Below are positions 17,556 to 20,263 of a DNA stretch of 20,263 nucleotides, piece by piece. Numbering within the stretch: position 1 is the stretch's first letter; each line of letters opens with the position of its first letter. The DNA is from Chrysochromulina tobinii (lineage: Eukaryota; Haptophyta; Prymnesiales; Chrysochromulinaceae). The notes beneath the pieces were generated by a model. That model ran no database searches, was not told the origin of the DNA, and worked only from the letters and a program-made list of their open reading frames with translations. The stretch covers positions 1 to 20,263 of the forward strand of contig JWZX01001359.1 in the NCBI GenBank assembly GCA_001275005.1, given 5' to 3'. Position numbers and translations under genes: made by a program.

Positions 17556-19412
17556 CTACGCGGCGGGCGCGCACGCACGATCCGGCTCAAGCCGGAACAG
17601 CGCCACGTCATGCGGGGCGACGGTTTGGCTTATCGTGGCGTTCATACCCAGCCCTGTGAGATTGCGCCCGCCCCAGATGTCGTGCGCGATCCACCCACAG
17701 CTGGGTGCGGGCCGTAGGCGAGAGAGCTGTACGGACAGTGTCTGCGGCAGAGGAGCGCGATTGAAGAGCGCGATCGCCCAGCCACCGCCTTCGAGTCCGG
17801 CAGCGTACACCTCGTTCGTCTGCGCTGCGGTGAAGTTCGTCGAGAGGCACATCCCCTTCTGCGAGACGGACCGTATCAGCGTGCCGGGGTGCTCCGGATG
17901 GGCGTCGCCGGGTGTCGCAGGGTCGATCTCCCACCACCAACCCTGCCGATCGCTCGGGACGGCGCCTGGCACGCGGTCGCAACGATCCAGAAGTGGCACG
18001 TCCCCGGAGCTTGGCGCGGTGAGGCAGAGTAACGGTGCGGCAGGATCGCTATTGTTCTGGGTGACGTTTGCCACCAGCGCCCACGGAGAGTCCGTCGGCC
18101 GGTGCGTAGGGGCGGCTGGGGTGAAAACCTGTGTGGGGAATGGAACATCGCCGATGACGCAAGGGTCTTTGGACCAGTCATCGCACTGCCGAATGATCAA
18201 CGGCGAGGTGGCGCTCGGCTCGCAGCTGAGCACGGAGAGGCAGTGCGTGACCGAGCCTGCATTGCGCACGCGCGGGAAGGGGGGGGTCGTCACGCCCACC
18301 ACCGGCATACTGACCCTCCCCTCGTATGAGCTTCCCCACAGCTGCTGCGGGTCGCTTGGGACGCATGGGCGCAGCACGGAGACCGTCGCTGTCTCGGCAT
18401 GGTAGCCCGGGTAGAAGTCGTCGAGGGGCTCCGCCTGTAGCCCGAGGGGATCCTCATGGATGCGGCGCAGCTCCTTGTTCTTGACGATCTGCAAGATCTC
18501 GGCTGACATCCGCGACGCGTCCGCGCCGAGCAGCAGCGGTGACTTGAGGACAGACCAAAGGGTGAAGTGGCTTCGCGCCTCAGCTAAGGTGAGCCCAGGC
18601 CCGCCCCAAGAGAAGTTTGACGGCAGCGCGCCGATCTCCAGCATGTCCATGTCGTTCCACCCGCCGGGGCCGGCGTATCGCGCCAGCTGTGGGATCGCGT
18701 TAGCCCCGTTCAGACCCTGGATGATGTTGAGCCAGCCGTCCGCGATGTCCCCGTTGACTCTCCACATATTGCCCACGCCGTTTCCCCACGTCCACGGCTC
18801 TGCATAACCCTCGGCGCAAACAGAGTGGACCATCGGCCGGCCCGTCGCGTTGATCGCGTCGCGATACTCACGCCACGTCTCCTCATCCACCGGCCCACCA
18901 CACGCGTCCACCTCGATAAAGTCGGCGCCCCATCTCGCAAACGTTTCCATGTCGATCGCGACGTGCCCTGTGGGGCCGCTTCCAGAGCCGACACATCCGC
19001 CGCACGTTAAGTCGCCGATGTCGGTGTAGATCCCGAGCTTCATCCCACGCTCCTTGAGGAACCTGCCAAAGGCTGCCATGCCATGCGGCCAGCGCTCCCG
19101 GTACTCACCCGTCTCGGTGAGCTCGCCCGTCAGAGGATCGCGCGGGCCGAAGCAAGGCTCCTGCACCACAAAGTAGCTGAAGCCACCTTCGCCAACGAGG
19201 TCGGCGTCCACTAGCGCTTGCGCCCAGTGTTGGCACTGTGACTCATTCACACTGCGCATGATCCATTGTTCGGGCACGCACGTTGGTGGGGAACACGACC
19301 GATTTTTCTCCGAGGTGAACGGCCAAATGTTCCACGTCGCGAATCCGCGAGGCGGCGTCCGCGCGAGGCCGTTGTCCCACACGGTCACCGTCGCAGGAAG
19401 CCAAGCCAGCAT
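17556..19412 (-). CDS. GH27 alpha-galactosidase with inserted R-type-lectin-like domain
   Basis: The 618-aa protein is a retaining exo-glycosidase of family GH27 (alpha-galactosidase or alpha-N-acetylgalactosaminidase), a lysosomal or secreted enzyme removing terminal alpha-linked galactose. The barrel opens DNGLARTPPRGFATWN (13-28). KLGIYTDIGDLTC (125-137) and FIEVDACGG (165-173) place the nucleophile at Asp169; MWRVNGDIADGW (216-227) places the acid/base at Asp222; GGWNDMDMLEIG (250-261) and HFTLWSVLKSPLLLGAD complete the signature. The C-terminal beta domain is about 543-608 (GGWAIALFNR to DVALFRL). Between barrel and beta domain, residues about 349-540 are extra: repeated CLxxxxxxxPLxxxxC patterns (HCLSVLSC..PLIIRQC; LLCLTAPSSGDVPLLDRC) and a Trp-rich GWWWEIDP suggest a beta-trefoil (CBM13/ricin-B-like) carbohydrate-binding module. 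Usual GH27 length is about 400 aa. The start is forced: an in-frame TGA lies 9 bp upstream with no AG between. Only 12 residues precede the barrel, so no full signal peptide is visible despite several N-glycosylation sequons. Confidence 0.85.
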   Translation of the reverse strand: MLAWLPATVTVWDNGLARTPPRGFATWNIWPFTSEKNRSCSPPTCVPEQWIMRSVNESQCQHWAQALVDADLVGEGGFSYFVVQEPCFGPRDPLTGELTETGEYRERWPHGMAAFGRFLKERGMKLGIYTDIGDLTCGGCVGSGSGPTGHVAIDMETFARWGADFIEVDACGGPVDEETWREYRDAINATGRPMVHSVCAEGYAEPWTWGNGVGNMWRVNGDIADGWLNIIQGLNGANAIPQLARYAGPGGWNDMDMLEIGALPSNFSWGGPGLTLAEARSHFTLWSVLKSPLLLGADASRMSAEILQIVKNKELRRIHEDPLGLQAEPLDDFYPGYHAETATVSVLRPCVPSDPQQLWGSSYEGRVSMPVVGVTTPPFPRVRNAGSVTHCLSVLSCEPSATSPLIIRQCDDWSKDPCVIGDVPFPTQVFTPAAPTHRPTDSPWALVANVTQNNSDPAAPLLCLTAPSSGDVPLLDRCDRVPGAVPSDRQGWWWEIDPATPGDAHPEHPGTLIRSVSQKGMCLSTNFTAAQTNEVYAAGLEGGGWAIALFNRAPLPQTLSVQLSRLRPAPSCGWIAHDIWGGRNLTGLGMNATISQTVAPHDVALFRLEPDRACAPAA

Positions 19413-19424
19413 CCGAACCGGTCA

Positions 19425-19593
19425 ACGTTCTCCTTTCATCAGGGCACACTCGTACCGGTAAAAAGACACCGGGGGAGCCGGGACACTCATCACGGGACAC
19501 ACGGGACACGTTCTCTTTCATCAGGGCACACTCGTACCGGTAAAAAGACACCGGGGGAGCCGGGACACTCATCACGGGACACACGGGACACGT
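19425..19593 (+). repeat. Two tandem copies of an 82-83 bp unit
   Basis: Each unit runs from ACGTTCTC(C)TTTCATCAGG through GTACCGGTAAAAAGACACC and GGGACACTCATCACGGGACA to CACGGGACACGT. Copy 1 starts at 19425 and copy 2 at 19508; they differ by one inserted C at the start. The core contains the palindrome TACCGGTA and a shorter internal repeat of CACGGGACA. The block begins 13 bp upstream of the alpha-galactosidase ATG, so on the minus strand it occupies that gene's 5' leader or promoter. Confidence 0.9.
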
Positions 19594-19801
19594 GGACGCA
19601 CAAAGGCACACAGACCACACAGACGAACCTCACAACCATCCAAACCCAGTTCCAACAACACACACCCAGCACGTCAGCGCGACGACCGAAGCCGCGGCCG
19701 ACTCAACAGCCGCAGGCCCCCGGGAGCCGACCGCTCCCCGCGGCCGACTCAGAAGAGGCCGCCCCCAGCGAACCCGACCCTTACCGTAGTCCGTACCGTG
19801 T

Positions 19802-19833
19802 GTGTCCCGGCTCCCCCGGTGTCTTACCGGTAC
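19802..19833 (-). repeat. Inverted copy of the dispersed repeat core
   Basis: On the minus strand it reads GTACCGGTAAGACACCGGGG then GAGCCGGGACAC, matching the tandem-copy core except for a missing AAA. With the tandem copies at 19452-19486 and 19534-19568 it forms inverted arms of 32-35 bases around a 233-bp spacer. Confidence 0.85.
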
Positions 19834-19840
19834 TATAAAG
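19834..19840 (+). promoter_or_regulatory. TATA-like box next to the inverted repeat
   Basis: TATAAAG directly follows the inverted repeat copy in otherwise GC-rich DNA. It could serve a transcript running rightwards. No convincing coding sequence follows within the window. Confidence 0.2.
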
Positions 19841-20263
19841 ACGGAGGGTCCCCTGTACAATGCTACAATGGCTTCGCCAGTGCCTTGGTGCGCTGCCACG
19901 GCGACGCAGATATCGATCCGAGCCTCAAAGGGGGTGAGGCGACCCGCAATACCTTAGGGGCAGCGAACCGCCGCGGCCCCCGCGCAGTGTGCATTAACCA
20001 TAATTGGATTTCATCACAGTACTGCGTAAGCGGTAAGGGTTTTATACGCCGGTGCGCGCGCGCGTGATCCTGAGATCCTCGCCGCACGAGCGCCCGCACT
20101 GCCTGCCCAGGCTTTTCGCGCTCAACCTCAACGTCCGGCCAGGACCCCAGGAGTCTCGTTACCGTGCGGTACTCCGGGGCCAGAACTACCGGCTTATCCC
20201 TTACCGCGTACACTGACGCGGCGCTGTCGACCTTACGAACTACGGCACCCAGCCGGTAAGGTA

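Larger units (their letters stand above)
19594..20263. other. Repeat-rich right-end region without a supported gene
   Basis: These 670 bases hold CA-rich sequence (ACACAGACCACACAGACG) to about 19670, an inverted copy of the repeat core (19802-19833), a TATA-like box and several TTACCG/CGGTAA words near 19781, 19824, 20033, 20159, 20192 and 20253. Open frames exist, but their translations are repeat-derived or lack any familiar pattern. A gene beginning beyond the right edge could use this as promoter. Confidence 0.4.

Noticed and set aside
17377-18405. Plus-strand 342-aa open frame opposite the alpha-galactosidase
   Set aside because: It overlaps the lectin-like and C-terminal parts of the GH27 gene; the minus-strand translation has clear family motifs and this one has none.
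19425-19593. CRISPR-like array
   Set aside because: Only two units with no unique spacers; it is a simple tandem duplication in a eukaryotic context.

Overview
The window looks like nuclear DNA from a GC-rich unicellular eukaryote, most likely a marine microalga of the haptophyte type. Genes are widely spaced, on both strands and mostly single-exon. Two convincing short spliceosomal introns (73 and 103 nt) both have GTGCGC donors. There are no operons or ribosome binding sites. The proteins include a CDC6-type replication factor, a membrane-anchored FkbM-type methyltransferase and two eukaryote-style glycoside hydrolases rich in N-glycosylation sequons. The lineage is an inference from base composition, intron style and gene content; no marker gene settles it.

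Layout: (1) 1-343, minus strand: 5' part of a gene running off the left edge, possibly a tyrosine-recombinase core-binding domain. (2) 734-4102, plus: a 1122-aa glycoside hydrolase with a GH20/GH67-like N-terminal domain, TIM barrel, Cys-rich insertion and C-terminal beta domain. (3) 4684-5919, minus: a type II membrane FkbM-like methyltransferase. (4) 6256-14507, plus: a giant CDC6 gene sharing a 336-bp divergent promoter with gene 3. (5) 15288-16302, plus: a two-exon gene for an unrecognised 303-aa protein with a coiled coil. (6) 17556-19412, minus: a GH27 alpha-galactosidase carrying an inserted R-type-lectin-like module. (7) 19413-20263: repeat-rich DNA with an 82-bp tandem duplication and an inverted copy of its core; a fourth copy of the core lies near the left end at 591-618.

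The most unusual object is gene 4. Its two ends are clearly CDC6: the AAA+ N-terminal half with Walker A at one end, and Walker B, sensors and winged helix at the other. Between Walker A and Walker B, normally about 70-110 residues apart, sit about 1,860 residues. These hold a low-complexity linker, one Tudor-like domain and ten Tudor-knot (chromo-barrel) repeats separated by acidic or Ala/Lys/Glu linkers. A PHD finger precedes the AAA+ domain. This would be a replication-licensing ATPase with a PHD reader and a multivalent Tudor-knot array looped out of its ATPase fold. The N-terminal half and the array are fused in one uninterrupted frame. Joining the array to Walker B needs one more small intron, or a frameshift, at about 12.67-12.81 kb.

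The two glycoside hydrolases and the FkbM enzyme all look suited to the secretory pathway and glycan turnover or modification, but they lie on different strands with large spacers, and nothing in the sequence shows coordinated control.
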